Shown here: one piece after another, positions 1-13,221 of the stretch | Layout of the letters: every line of letters starts with the position of its first letter | How positions within the stretch are numbered: position 1 is the first letter of the stretch | NCBI GenBank assembly: GCA_027627225.1 | Contig: CM051028.1 | Span: 27,766,912-27,830,911, forward strand | DNA length: 64,000 nt | Source of the DNA: Congeria kusceri | Taxonomy: Eukaryota > Mollusca > Bivalvia > Myida > Dreissenidae | Reading direction: 5' to 3' | Program-made: the position numbers and the translations under genes | Notes under the pieces: model-generated | Databases searched by the model: none | Told to the model about the DNA's origin: nothing | The model's input: only the letters and a program-made list of their open reading frames with translations

Positions 1-180
1 TCTTTCTAAATTTTTCTTCCTTAAAAGAATGACACCATTAGAACATCATGGAAATCCTTTGTGTCTGGATTATGCAATTTTTAAAGAAAAGTAGAAATTT
101 GGAATTCCAAATTTGGGTGTAAGTGCAAAACCATATTTAACGTTGCAAACATCATTTTTGTCACTTTGGGTATCATGCAT

Positions 181-379
181 CACAGGTAGTATACACAGGT
201 ATCACAGGTAGTATACACAGGTATCACAGGTAGTATACACAGGCATCACAGGTAGTATACACAGGTAGTATACACAGGTATCACAGGTAGTATACACAGG
301 CATCACAGGTAGTATACACAGGCATCACAGGTAGTATACACAGGTATCACAGGTAGTATACACAGGTATCACAGGTAGT
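181..379 (+). repeat. 22-bp minisatellite
   Basis: About nine head-to-tail copies of CACAGGTAGTATACACAGGT plus AT, with one shortened unit. Each unit contains the palindrome GTATAC. Confidence 0.9.
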
Positions 380-381
380 AT

Positions 382-752
382 TTCACTGTTGGGGGAATGA
401 TGGCGGAGCCCTTCAAGAGGGGAAATGAACAGTAAAAGGGGTATTTTCTGGAACTTTATAAAACCATTATCATGCATAATACTATGTAATATAAACATAC
501 ATATATTGTTATATCATACACTTCTTAAATTTAAATGCATCCAGCTGGGTTTCTTGCAAAATGTAATGTTGTTCATGAAAATTTCTCTATCTTGGCCAAT
601 TTTTTTCTGATTTTGGTCAAACTTTTTTCTTGATAAAGAATGTATTCTGAGGGGAATTTTTATGTTAAAATAGGGGAACAATATATACATTTATAGGAGG
701 GGAATGGGTCCGAATATAGGCCCCAAAATGACCCTAAAAAAATCACTGCATA
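382..752 (+). mobile_element. Short element, family F1 (full copy)
   Basis: Begins CACTGTTGGGGGAATGATGG and ends GGCCCCAAAATGACCCTAAA then AAATCACTGCA; CACTG/CAGTG form the extreme inverted ends. Core TTCTGAGGGGAATTTT is shared with copies at 16081-16450 (inverted) and 27650-27830. Confidence 0.5.
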
Positions 753-2050
753 CATGTAGTATGTGAGTTTTCAACCCCTGACAAGTTTTCTACTGTACAG
801 ACATTATGCACATGTATTTGTAATTTAACTGTTTCCTTTATCATGTTAATACGTTTCGTTTTCAAGTCTGTTTGTTATCGCACGCTTATTTAGGAAACAA
901 TTCAGAGGACAAATCATATTCACACTGTAACAGCTTATCAATTTGAGAAATAAATTGTAAAATAATCTAATTATCCATGTATAGTTTGAAAGTACGTATT
1001 TTCAGCAGCTGTGAATAGTAGATAAATATCAGCAGATATCATATTATTATCAGTTTTGCCAGTCTGAGACTGATTGGGTTAAAAAAAGACCAATTTAAAT
1101 GACCGGTAATCGGTCCGATCAGTTTTCTTGATTTATCCAGTCACTATACAAATCGTGATAATCCCCTGATTTCAATACACAATAAACGCATTTTATGGCC
1201 CAAATGCTCTGTAGGTGCGAACGCCAGTGGATCAGTGATGCGTTAATGACCCCAGTCATGTCACTATCGATCAATAATTGGAGTGCTTTTGCGGCAGTTT
1301 GTTGACTGTGTTATATTACTGACACCGATCAGTCTGTACTTCTCCACGATAAAATCGTGTCTGGTTACTATAGACTATAATAGCAGCCGCATGTAATCCT
1401 CGTGGAAAACGCCCATTTGCTGCATAATAATTTTATGTACTGTGGTGCATCCATAATGATATAAAATATTAATATGAAATCTATCTAAACATTGTAGTAA
1501 AAACATAGTTTAATACAATTAGTTTATTTGTAAGTTGGCCTAATTGATGTTCATGACGTCATGCAGTTAATTTTAGATTACAAAGTGACCATATTGTAGT
1601 ACATTATAATTTAACTTTAGTTCAGCAAAACTCGGAAAACAGACATAGAAATTAAAAGTTTATTAAGATTAAGGGATGGAAACTTTGTGGTTTATATTAA
1701 TAATTAAAATACACAATTTCGGACATACCTTATTTTTCGGATACACATAATTCGGATACAGAGGGTAGCTTTATTGTACTTATTGAATTGCATTATCTTT
1801 AAATTTTTATGAAGTTAAAACTTACAAAAGACATAGACATTACAATTTATTGAAGTTTGTGGCGTGAAAACTTTCAAGATAATAGTTGTACTTTAAAATA
1901 CGCATTTCCGGACATGCACCACATTCAGATACACCAAATTCGAATACAACATAAGCGGTGAACAGCGGAGTTCAGGACCAACTGACTTTCTAGAAAAATA
2001 TGATCCCTGATTATCAGATAAAGACAAAACTTAGACTGGTAGTAATATTT
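753..2050. other. No gene seen
   Basis: AT-rich, with stops in all frames. Two short similar blocks (AAATACACAATTTCGGACAT near 1707 and AAAATACGCATTTCCGGACA near 1892) form an imperfect ~190-bp direct repeat. Confidence 0.5.
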
Positions 2051-2255
2051 GAGGCATGTCGTGGCAAAACTGGGCTTAATACATGAACGTAAAGTTTCGT
2101 CCCGAATTAGCCTGTGCAGTCAGCACAAGCTAATCCAGGACGGCACTTTCTGCTTTTATGGTATTTTCTGTTTCAAGAAAGTCTCTTCTAAACATAAATC
2201 CACTGTAGGCCGAAAGTGCTGTCCTGCATTAGCCTGTGCAGACTGCAGACTAAAG
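2051..2255 (+). mobile_element. GTCGTGGGAAAA foldback MITE (copy 1)
   Basis: Contains GAGGCATGTCGTGGCAAAAC, two inverted TTAGCCTGTGCAG blocks and the central TCTTCTAAACATAAATCCAC. The outer right end is missing. I associate the family with Dreissena-like bivalve genomes. Confidence 0.65.
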
Positions 2256-2259
2256 AAAA

Positions 2260-3049
2260 CATCGAATGTCTGACTTTTTTGAGCTTTCAGAAATCTGAAA
2301 GAACAGGCCAAAAGTACAGCAACCTTAGCTGTAGTACTACTGCAAATACATTATTTTCCCCCTGTACATGGCACTGATGTAAATTTCCTAATACACATCA
2401 CCTGTCTATTACTAGGCCAAGGTACTTGTAACCATGACTTGCATCAAAAGAATTTCCTTCTCTGCAAGCAGTCACCTGCTATGTCAAATTTATATCTCAT
2501 AAATCTTCTATATTGTATGACTGACGTTTTATTGCTGATGCTGCTTCAGTATATCTCTCCAAGGAAGTTTCCTGATACTACATTACTGTGACTGTCTAAG
2601 AGACATTTATTTGACAGGTTCATTGTATTACATATTTTATAAAGTAATAATGATGTAACAACCTTCATCTTCTACATTACAAATATCAGTATATTTCAAC
2701 ATACAGTAACAACAGCCACTGTTTCTAGTGTACTTTGACTACAACAACGACAACAACAGCTACTATTACTAACCTATTGCTGCTGCGCGCTACTTGGACA
2801 ACTACGTAACAACAACAACAGCAACTACTACGGCAACTGCTGCTACAACTATAATAACAACTTGTACTTAAGTGAAAATTTCTTATCAAAATTTATGTGT
2901 GAAATCTAATGATGTATGTTTACCAATTGGTAAAAGATGAAAGACATAAACTATATTTACTAGTTTGGACCATTTTAATGTAAAATGACATATACTTGAA
3001 ACTGCCACAGAATTAAGAAGTTTTATGAGTTTAAGAAATTTCCCTAAGT
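2260..3049. other. No gene seen; ACA/CAA simple sequence
   Basis: 2735-2865 is rich in ACAACAACGACAACAACAGC-type triplets. Otherwise plain AT-rich DNA. Confidence 0.5.
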
Positions 3050-3440
3050 CAGAGTTCTTGGTAACGCGTAATTCGGCGTATTTGGACGCATACTTTTATG
3101 AAAAGGATGCCATAAATCTGGGTGTTAGATTCTAGGACGCAACCCTTTTGTCTGGTGTACGCATATTTTCCCAAGACAAAGAACGCCTACTCGGCAATAA
3201 ACACGCTCCCCTTCTGCACCGGTGTGTCAATTATCGATAAAATCAAGACGCAGGCGGAATCAGCTTAACTACAGCTAACCAGTCAGCCAATAAGAACGTG
3301 TATGCAAATGAATGTCGTTGATAGAAAGTTTATCACGCCCTCAATATAAAATGAATTAGTAAAGGTGATTTGTAACACTTTCTTGTTAGGTATGCGTTAT
3401 GCTATGTGTGTGTAATTAACACCCGCGTTTTTTTTAAAAT
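3050..3440 (-). repeat. Dispersed repeat copy A (inverse of 12655-13025)
   Basis: Read on the minus strand it follows the 12655-13025 copy closely: shared blocks include CGTGATAAACTTTCTA, TTGGCTGACTG, GATTTTATCGATAAT, GGCGTTCTTTGTCTT and TATGGCATCCTTTTC. Its minus-strand end resembles 18300-18370 in the ATGCGTCCAAATACG motif. Confidence 0.6.
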
Positions 3441-4029
3441 TGCTACAAATTTAAAGAAGGAAGTATAATTTTTATTTATGCGAAATGAACAGTTTAAAAA
3501 TTATAAGAATTAAGATGAAACTGTGTAACTTGACAATTTTCGCACACCGATCACGTCAAGCTTGCGTCTTCATTTGTTAAAAAAACTACAACTACTAGTG
3601 TTTATTAACATTATTTATGAATAATTCAAATAAAAATTTCCTTGTGAAAAGCAGTATTATATATTTAAAATACATGGTAAAATACGAAGCATCTTTACCG
3701 GCTTCAAACCATTTTAATCTTTAAATGAACCAGCCACAGACTTCACTAATTATCAACTTTTTATTAACTACTATTTACTTTACTGTAATTGGAATCATTA
3801 ATTTATATGTGGTTTTAAAAATATTACCTTACACAAATTAGAACTTAATTGAAAATATTTTAAGATAAACATAAGATGTTTCTGGAATATGGGCCCTGGT
3901 CTCTTTGTGGAACAGTGTGGTAGATGGTATATAAGCGAGGAGTGTGGGCTATTGAATCTTACCTTCACGAGCTCTACCCCAGCATTCCTGAAACAGTGAG
4001 AAGTTCAGTGAGTCATTATGAACTGTATG

Positions 4030-4364
4030 GCTTAAAAATATGTTTGGTTCAGGTTACATGCCCATACAAATCAGGGTAGGTAGGTCAGATTTATTTTTAA
4101 AATTTTTAATTTATTTGGTAAATGGTCAACTTGAAGATTCTAAATCTGAATAAATATTCAAAACATATCAGTAATATCCTTAAACATTGCTTATAAGTGG
4201 ATACTATCAAAACAAAACACTTATTTATCCAAAAACACATTTAATTATTGAAAAAGGTAAATAAAACAAAAATCCATCTGACAAACCCAATAAAATGTTA
4301 TAGGGTCGGGGCATTTTTTGGGGGGTAGGTCGGGTAACCTGAAACAAACATATTTTTTTACGCC
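4030..4364. mobile_element. CAGGTTACATGCCC TIR element (copy 1)
   Basis: Inverted ends TTGGTTCAGGTTACATGCCC and CGGGTAACCTGAAACAAACA, with GGGTAGGT/ACCTACCC internal blocks and a shared AT-rich core (CAAAACACTTATT). Flanked by a ~27-bp direct duplication (GAAGTTCAGTGAGT...ATGAACTGTA at ~4000 and ~4428). Confidence 0.6.
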
Positions 4365-4544
4365 TAATCAAACGACCATGACACCAAAACTTGCCCTGCG
4401 GCTAAAATGTTATCATAAATTAGAGAGAAGTTCAGTGAGTAAAATCATGAACTGTAACAAGGCAGTCAAAAGGACAGCTACATCCCCCACCATGATCCTT
4501 CATTAGATTTTACAGGTGACTGAAGTATCACACTGACCTTAATC

Positions 4545-5405
4545 AGTTTCATGAAAATTCCTTGAAGGGCATAGATGTGGGGCTGACATGAAAATAGAGG
4601 CTAAAACATTTTACCTTTAAGTGTGACCTTGACCTTGAGGTGGCAAGACTGCTCCATGCCTTCTGCACCTTGCCTCAATGTGATAAACATTTGAGGCAAG
4701 TTTCATGAAAATCCTTCAAACGGCATAGGAGATATAGAACGGACATGAAAATACAGGCTCAAATATTCAACCTTCAAGTGTGACCTTGACCTTGAGTTGG
4801 CGTGACTGGCTTATGCCTTCTGCACATGGTCTCAATGAGCAAAACATTTGAGCCAAGTTTCATGAAAATCCTTCAAAGGGTATAGGGGATATGGAGCGGA
4901 CACGAAAAACGGACACGAAAATGGAGGCTCAAAAATTTAACCTTCAAGTGTGACCTTGACCTTGAAATGGTGTAAAAGGCCCATGCCTTCTGCACATCGT
5001 CTCAATGACCGTAACATTTGAGCCAAGTTTTAAGAAAATCCTTCAAAAGGCATAGGAGATATGGAGCGGACACGAAATGGAGGTTAGAATATTTGACCTT
5101 CAAGTGTGACCTTGACCTTGAGCCGGCGTGACTGACTCATGCCTTCTGCAAATCATCTCAATGACCTAAACATTTGAGCCAAGTTTCATGAAAATCCTTC
5201 AAAGGGTATAGGAGATATGGAGCGGACACGAAATCTAGTCTCGAATATTTGACCTTCAAGTGTGACCTTGACCTTGAGCCTGCGTGACTGACTCATGCCT
5301 TCTGCACATCATCTCAATGACCTAAACATTGCAGCCAAGTTTCATGAAAATCCTTCACAGTGTATAGGAGATATGGAGCGGACACGAAAATGTTACAGAC
5401 AGACG
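4545..5405 (+). repeat. Tandem array, ~156-169 bp unit
   Basis: Five to six units, each with TGACCTTGACCTTGA (at 4623, 4782, 4951, 5107, 5263), CATGCCTTCTGCA, TTTCATGAAAATCCTTCA and GATATGGAGCGGACACGAAA. It ends in a run of ACAGACGGACGG directly before the foldback element. Dispersed arrays of this sort are common in bivalve genomes as I recall them. Confidence 0.75.
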
Positions 5406-5436
5406 GACGGACAGACGAAGGGCATTCCTATAACTA

Positions 5437-6208
5437 CGTTGGCATAGATGTGACATGTGCATGTTTTTATTTATGTCGTTCCCACGACATGTTAAGTTGT
5501 GGGAACGAGATCTTGTCTCGTGGAAACGAGATCGTATCTTGTGGGAACGACATAATTATGTCGTTCCCACAACATATTAAGTCGTGGGAACGATATCTTA
5601 TCTCGTGGGAACGACATAATTATGTCGTGTTAACGACATAATAAGTCGTGGGAACGAGATCTTATCTCGTGGGAACGAGATCTTATCTCGTGGGAACGAC
5701 ATCTTATCTCGTGGGAACGAGATCTTATCTCGTGGGAACGACATAATTATGTCGTGGTAACGAGATATTTTATCAAGGGAACGACTTAATGAACCAATCA
5801 AATTCCATCTTGCTCTCGCAGAAGAAAAACTATTTCTTTATATCTTAATCCAGCATTGAAATACGATATTTATGTAAGCATCTCTTATATCAGCCATTTT
5901 GAAACATGCTTTTAAACAACGTGTATTCTGATTGGTTAAATATGTCATTACCATGAGTTAATTATCTCGTTCCCACGACTTAATATGTCGTTCCCGCGAG
6001 TTATTTATGTCGTTCCCATGAGAAAAGATCTCGTTCCCACGACTTAATATGTCGTTACCACGAGTTAATTACCTCGTTCCCACGACTTAATATGTCGTTA
6101 CCACGACATAATTATGTCGTTCCCACAAGATAAGATCTCGTTCTCACGACTTAATATGTCGTGGGAATGACATAAATAAAAACATGCACATGCCACATCT
6201 ATGCCACC
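5437..6208. mobile_element. Foldback element filled with GTCGTGGGAACGA palindromes
   Basis: Outer inverted repeats of ~50 bp: GGCATAGATGTGACATGTGC at 5441 and its near complement ending at 6205. The interior is an array of CTCGTGGGAACGAGAT and ATGTCGTTCCCACGAC modules, mostly one orientation on the left (5500-5790) and the opposite on the right (5960-6170), separated by ~170 bp of unique sequence (5790-5955). No coding capacity. A non-autonomous foldback/MITE is the simplest reading. Confidence 0.7.
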
Positions 6209-6857
6209 GTACATAACCCCCCTCCCGCTTCGCGGCGGGGTATTAATAAGCTTTAGGATGGAGCCTGTACATGTACATAGTCATACTTCTGGTTGTATTT
6301 TAATGATACAAATTATACAATGCTGACATTATTTTTATCTTTTTTTTGCATTCTAATTTTATTAACTCTTCATACACCTATAAAGCCACTACTTACAGAA
6401 GAAACACACGGCACTAATCACACTCATTACTAATTAAACAAAATGCTATTTATACCCGAGTCTACTGAATGATTTGTGGAAAGAAATCTATAAGTTAGTT
6501 CTACACAAAAATATCAATCTACATGCAAGGGAAAATGAAATCTCAATTCATACATGACTTAAACTTACATGTACAAAAGAATGTAGTAAAGCAGAACAAG
6601 TGATTTGCATAGGCTTTTGTGCGACAAAGACGTCACATATGACAGCTTTTATGAAAGTAGATTGTAGGTCAAGTTCATTGAGCGTCAGCTCTGTGTGGTT
6701 ACAACCATTTTACAACACGCCAACTCAGAGAACTAGTTTAAACCCAGCTCTATCAGCATATTATCAGCCTATGGTTAATCTATAAACTTCTTCACAAACA
6801 GCTGGCTGGTATCCAAAACATGCCACAATATTATGTTACTATGATTTAAAATATGAA

Positions 6858-6955
6858 TGTGTGTGTATTTCGAAGTTAATGAGGTCCTTCCGCGCTGAAA
6901 CTGCATTATGTGAGGACCCGGGGTGTGTCCCAGCACCCCTGCCTAATTTACTTTT
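6858..6955 (+). repeat. Dispersed repeat (TTCGAAGTTAATG, CCTTCCGCGC), copy 1
   Basis: GTGTGTATTTCGAAGTTAAT, GAGGTCCTTCCGCGC, CTGCATTATGTG, GTGTCCCAG and TTTACTTTT also occur in order at 62175-62282. Followed at ~7055 by a G-run and a CCGGAGTACCCGGAGGAAAC block typical of bivalve dispersed repeats. Confidence 0.55.
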
Positions 6956-7565
6956 TAGACTCATCGAAAGTTGGGACAAATTTTAGATCATAGCTGCAAT
7001 TTCCAGTTATTTATCTTTAACTGAAATATTTTTTTAATTTTGGTGTGGTCTTGTGCTGTGGGGGGGGGGGGGGGGAAGCCGGAGTACCCGGAGGAAACCC
7101 AACCTGTCCGGTATGGTGACCATCAACCAAACTCACTTGTGCCGAGTGGGGAGCGACCCGGGCAGCGAGTGACTATAATATCTTGGGGGGGTCAACACAG
7201 TACTACTAAAATAATATAATTTTTTCACATTTCATTCATACATACATACATGTAAATGTACCCACAACAAAAGTTACATGTAGCCAATATTTCAACACAA
7301 CTTGGCCAAATTAAGCCACAAGTATTACAGTTTTGTACATATTATACTTAAACTTTTGAAATACATATAGTTGAGGGCGTCTGGTTACCTTATTTGCCTA
7401 GTGGCTACCAAATAAATCACAAAGTAAAGTACATTACATGTACATGTGGTTCAAATCGTTTGCAATAAAACCATATTGGGAAATGTGCTGTATAAATACA
7501 TGTCTATGCTACAACACGCATTAAACTATACAGAAAAAGAACAATTATATACAGCAGGGCTTGTA

Positions 7566-7806
7566 CTAGGGCCAAAAAATAATAATTGTGTGTTTCAGGC
7601 AACGGTCTCAGAAAAGTTTGGTAGGGTCAGGATCAATTTTTTGTTTAAACATTGAAAATTAACTAAAATAAGACAAATACGAATTTCACAGTAAACAATT
7701 GTCGCTAAAAACTCTAGGGTCGGGGGGTGGGAAAGGGTGGGAGGGAGGGGGGGTTCACTAGGTAGGGTTTTGGTTGCCTGAAACACAGAAATTGTTTTGG
7801 GCCTAG
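7566..7806. mobile_element. 240-bp TIR element with GTTTCAGGCAAC ends
   Basis: Left CTAGGGCCAAAAAATAATAA...TGTTTCAGGCAAC, right GTTGCCTGAAACAC...TTTTGGGCCTAG. Interior is G-rich (GGGTGGGAGGGAGG). Organised like the CAGGTTACATGCCC family but with different termini. Confidence 0.5.
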
Positions 7807-9397
7807 GATTCCAATCCCAAGAGTCATGACACTTAAGCTCAAAATTTTCAAGTGTCAAATTTATTTATTCCGATGACATAAGAAACTTGTCAATTCACAG
7901 ACATTCTGATGACATAAGAAACTAATCAATTCACAGAGCTTCAGTGGACTTTGAAAATCAATAATATTTATTCATTTGAAAATACTAATAAAATTTATCT
8001 ATCAACTATAACAACCATTGATTGTGATTTTGTCATGCAAACATGTCAATGGAATATGTATTTGCCAGTAACTTATCGGCCATCTTGTATTTGTTCCAAA
8101 TTCCGATGACACACTAGAACAACATAAAACATATGACAAACTAGAGCTTTCTCCTTTATTATTTCTCAGAAATGTTGAAACAATAGCATTACAGGAACAG
8201 TGCAACGACTTATAAAGAAACAAATGTGTTCTTTCATTAATTTCAAAATACAGTAACTTACTGATAGTTAAAAATACACCTGTTACTCGAACATTTTTAG
8301 ATATTTCATTTTACAGGTTGTTTTTTTTTTTTAGTTGAGTCGGGGGAGGAATGAAAATAAAAATAAAATCACTTTTTTACAGCAAGCGACAAAAAATATA
8401 CATTATAATTTAAAAGAGGACCATTTTATTATTTTCGAACTGAAGACTTGTTTAACTTTCAAGGCTAAAAACAAGCTCTTTAAAGACATGCTAGTTTAAA
8501 GTTAATATATTAGTTTGAAACTCTTTAAATAAGTATTTGAACAGATACAATTATTATTTCATACCTTTCCAAACATTTATTACATGTATGTCCATGTTAC
8601 TAGTCCATGTGCTATGAATAAAATACCAAGTCGGCGGGGAAATTATAAATACAATTTACAATGGGTACTTCTAGTTTTGTTTTTGTTGAAAAATTAAGGT
8701 AGGGATTCTCGTATAACAAAAGATATAAAAATGTTGGCCTTAAACAAGTTACCGTAGTATGATTTCCATTCAGATACATTCGGCTAAAGAGCAAAATCTT
8801 GTATAGAATTGTTAATTTCTCTGTAACCAAATATCTGGAAGACAGATAATGAGACATGGTATACGAGACAGTATATATAATAATTATATAAATATTACAA
8901 CTTTGAGTGACATGACATGCTCTGATTGCAAGAAAATACCACAGAATACAAGACCTTAGGCTAGCTTAGAATTGCCTTCACCAAGTATTGATTAATGGTG
9001 TTGTAGGTGTAAACATGCTATTTATAAAACCTAACAGAAAATTGGCAACAAAAATTAGAGGAAACTTCATTATCTTAAAAAGCCTAGCCACCCTTACCAA
9101 TTGTGTCACTGAATGATGTGGTATTTTGACTCAATGTATTAATATACGGAAATTAATATACAATCATGTAATTTGTTTAAATAATAAGAACTCTGTACAT
9201 TTTAAGTACTAAAGAATTGTATATACAATATTTAAATGTAAAACTGTATAAAACATCGCTATCAAGCTTATTTACAGTGTCTTTGAAATAAGTATAGTCC
9301 ATCATTAAATTTTGCATTTTTTTATTTCTAGTAAATTACAGCTTAATACAGTTTAGCAAAAATTATAAATTGTGCAATTTTTGAAGTTGTTTGCTCA
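7807..9397. other. No gene seen
   Basis: AT-rich. GATGACATAAGAAACT occurs twice at 7873 and 7909 (36-bp direct repeat). Open frames here have no motif, splice or codon support. Confidence 0.5.
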
Positions 9398-11920
9398 GAG
9401 GGGGTAATCACGTGATGATCAAAAGGGAATCACAATGGCGATGTCCTTGCAAAAACAGGTATTTTATGCATTTTTATACCCTTTAATTATTTGCTTGAAA
9501 ATGTTAATGCCGCCCACTTTCCAGCCACGTTTATTACGTGTCTGTCTTCACTCTAGATCTCGACATTACTCGTGCAAATTTTCTAAGCGGGGTCTGTTTT
9601 CCAAGTAATTTGTGATCATTACTGGGGTTCACTAAGGAAATAGCTCTCTCAGCATGAAATGAGAGAAAATGTTATATTAAAAATGTGTTTGGAGTATTCT
9701 TTGGGTGTTTTTATAAGGGTTTGGTATGGGGCAGACGTCTCAAAATTTTGTTTTTCAAGTTGTACGCACCAAAATAGTTTTATGATCTAAATGGGTCCCA
9801 CATCCGGTTTGATCAAAAAGGGGTCCCGTTTTATTTCGGAAAACCTCATTTGAAGCTTATCTGATGAAGTTTCAAACTTTTAACGTTCAAACCATTATTA
9901 AACATACACATGTACGTATTTCCTGTGAACACTCTTTATTTAACCTTACTTTCATGGGCATTAGATCGCATAAATTAAAGAGAACTACGGTAAGTTATAT
10001 AGAAACATAGAAAATAAGAAAGACCACCTTCTCGAATATATCTATATCAGTAAAATCCTTATTTGGTTTGGCGACAATCAAATGTCTCCCTAAGTTGGAA
10101 TTGTATGTTGCTCGGTTTTGAAAGATTTCATTCAATTTTAAAGTCATAAAATTATATACATTGAATAGTGCATTTTGACATGTGTGTGTTATATTAAGTA
10201 ATGTTTTTGCTATTTTCATTTTCAGACAGATACGGAAACAACCGCCATTGCTACTAGACAGTGATCCGAGTGTGGCCAAGAATTGAGGTCAAGATGTGGC
10301 TACAGCCGCTATGCCAGGCGGTACAAAGCACGTGCACCTTACAGGTGTTGTGAGATTATTTATTTTTTTCCGACAATTACAAGGTTATAGTGCACAGGTG
10401 TTTCAAACAATACTTTGCAAGAAGATGTTGAGTGCATGGTGCATTAACAGGCATTTCTTAATCTTAATTTCTATCAATTCGCATTTAAAATAATGTTGAA
10501 CTTTTTTTAGGAATCCTTATATAGGAGTAATTGATGCCTATCTAGTTGTTATTACATTGAACACTAGTCAACATTTATAATCCATATCAGTTTTAAAATT
10601 CGTAGTTACATAAACAGTTGAAAGTTTCACAACTCATTTAGCAATATATCAGCATGTTTTGTTATATTCTCTGATATGATAGTATATATATAATTACAGG
10701 TAGAAATTAAAGCAGATTCTATTACAAATTGTATCTTGATTCTAATCAATAAACCATTGTTTGGAATGATTACTAATAAATAAAAGCACGTCTTTTGCAA
10801 ACATATTATATATATATAGTTTTTTGTTTTTACAATTAATCTATTGTAAAAATGTCAAAGTGGTACCCATATACGGTCGAGATATTAATGCCTTATTAAC
10901 GTATATTAATAATAGATACGCTTGAATTGACTTTAAGTGTATAACGAGCGTGAAATACTTGAACTTCCAGCATAATCTTGTTATCTGGATAGCATAGAAT
11001 GTATAAATATCCACGCATAAAATATGTCTATCTGCCTTAAAAGGTTCATTAATATGTTCAAATTGATAATGAAGCAATCATTTAAATCTCATTTGTGTTT
11101 TATTGCAACTGATTGTTGCAGTTCTTTCAGATTTCTTATCTCTCTACAAGTGATTGTATGCTCCATGTTTGATCTCTGTAATTTAAACTTTGATCTCATA
11201 TACATTTTGATTGGTGTGATTTAAAGCTTCGATCTAAAATTCTATTGTGCAATTGAACATCAATGACACTCAATTATTGTTCTCATATCTCTTGCCTTGT
11301 TATTGATAAGAAATAAAATACCGGTAATAAAACTTCCATTGACTTTATTTCTTGGCAAGTATCAAACACGCACTGATTGAAATCAGGCTTATTGTGTACT
11401 ATAATCTATATTTTCAGATACATCTCATATCTGCAATGACTTAACCGAGAAGGCACAGCAACGTTGAAACAACGTTGAATTGAGCGTTGCAAAATCATAG
11501 AACGCACCGCCTTTCTGTTTGTTTGTCGTACGTTGTTTGTCCAAGGATTTGAAGTCATTTGATTTAATTTATGCAACCATGTGCTATTATTTACCACTGA
11601 AATATAGACCGTTAATTGGTGAACTCAATCCTTAATTGACAAGTCGCAACTGGTCAATAACGAGTATGGGTCATTTCATCAACGTTGAAAACTAGCGAAA
11701 AAAACGTTGAAAACATTTCATTCCTTTTCAACAAGGATATAGTTTTATTAGTAGCTGACCTTGAAAAGACATACTTATAACACATTAAAACAATCAAACA
11801 TAATGCTACATGTAATGCTTATTTAGCATATGCCATGAGAGAGAAACTATTCAAAGTTGACAAAAGTAATGCTTAAATACAACATTGCGTAAACACAATA
11901 TGCAACCATACCTTTTACAA

Positions 11921-13221
11921 ACAGGGCCGAAAATAAATCTTGTTTGTTTCCCCTCCCGCGACCCATGCTAATAAAGGGTGGGTCGGTAGGTCGGACAAAT
12001 ATTTTATTTTTATACACAATAAGTCATTTTCATTCATGTTTTCCTTATGTTCGAAATGTTACGTTATAGTATAAATACTCAATTTTCGTTGTAGTAGATT
12101 AATAATGTTCTGCTTATTTACGTAATACTATGTTCTAATTACCTTACAATAATTTATCAAAATTGACCAAACAATAAAATATGTTAAAAACAAGAGTGTT
12201 AATAAGAAAAACCTGTTAAAACTAAGGAGTAATAGCGTGACGTTGCAATTTGCCGGGCATCCAAAACAGAATGCTGTTAGCAACAGCCACAGCAATGGTG
12301 ACCGTCAACCTGCGGCTAGCAGTTTGTAGCTGAAAAGCGTGTTACATGCTTTAAAAGCATCAATCTGTAACACTGTATCTGAACAACGCAAATGCTAGAG
12401 CATAAATGAATTAGCATTCTATGGACATAAAATAAATAGGACTTTGTTCATTAATACAAAGAAAGCAACATAACATTTTTGATAAATTAAAATAAAAAGA
12501 AAAGGTGCTGAAGTTTATTTACTTTCATGTTTGACGACGACATTAGTTCCACTAACTTTCATTCAAATGTTGCCTCAGCCAAAGTTTTTGCATAATTCTA
12601 ATCCGTGTGCATTGACGAGTTTGAATAACACTTTCGTTAATTATTACTAAATCTATAACAAAACACATACCTAACGCAAATGTGTTACAAATGACTTGCA
12701 CCTTTACCAATTAAAATTAGAATGAGGACGTGATAAACTTTCTACCGACGACGCTCATTTGCATGTTGGAAATTTTATGCCTTCTCATTGGCTGACTGTT
12801 TGGCTCTTGTTAAGCTGACTCCTCCTGCGTCAAGATTTTATCGATAATGGTGCATAAAGGCGATTTTGTTAATTGTCGGTGGGCGTTCTTTGTCTTTAAA
12901 AAAACATGCAAGCGAAAATGGTTGCGCCCTAGAATCTGACACTGAATGTTATGGCATCCTTTTCGTACAAGCATGCGTCAAAATATGCCAAATTACAATG
13001 TACGTGTTACAGAGAACTGTCCGTTTAAATTCATTTTATAAGCATCTTTTGAAAGTAAGATTGTACACGCTATTGGATTCTTTTTAAGGATTCACACCCC
13101 ACATTCTCACACACAAATAAAATATTGTTTTCTTTGGTCTATAATTTTTTTTGGGTCGCGGCGATTTTGCTGGGTCGGTCGCGGGAGGGGAAACAAACAA
13201 TATTTTATATTAGGCCCAGCT
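11921..13221. mobile_element. 1.3-kb TIR element nested in the 9.4-14.9 kb unit
   Basis: Ends are inverted copies: GTTTGTTTCCCCTCCCGCGA near 11942 and its complement near 13180-13196, with GGGCC/GGCCC outermost. The interior includes a segment (12655-13025) that also occurs inverted at 3050-3440. No protein-coding transposase seen; non-autonomous DNA transposon inferred. Confidence 0.55.
12655..13025 (+). repeat. Dispersed repeat copy B
   Basis: Same family as 3050-3440, opposite orientation, and lying within the 11921-13221 TIR element. Divergence of the two copies is moderate (roughly three-quarters identity by eye). Confidence 0.6.

Noticed and set aside
5360..5801. Open frames over the GTCGTGGGAACGA array (repeated SCGNEI / FPRDKIS)
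   Set aside because: By-products of the palindromic array; no start context or gene structure.
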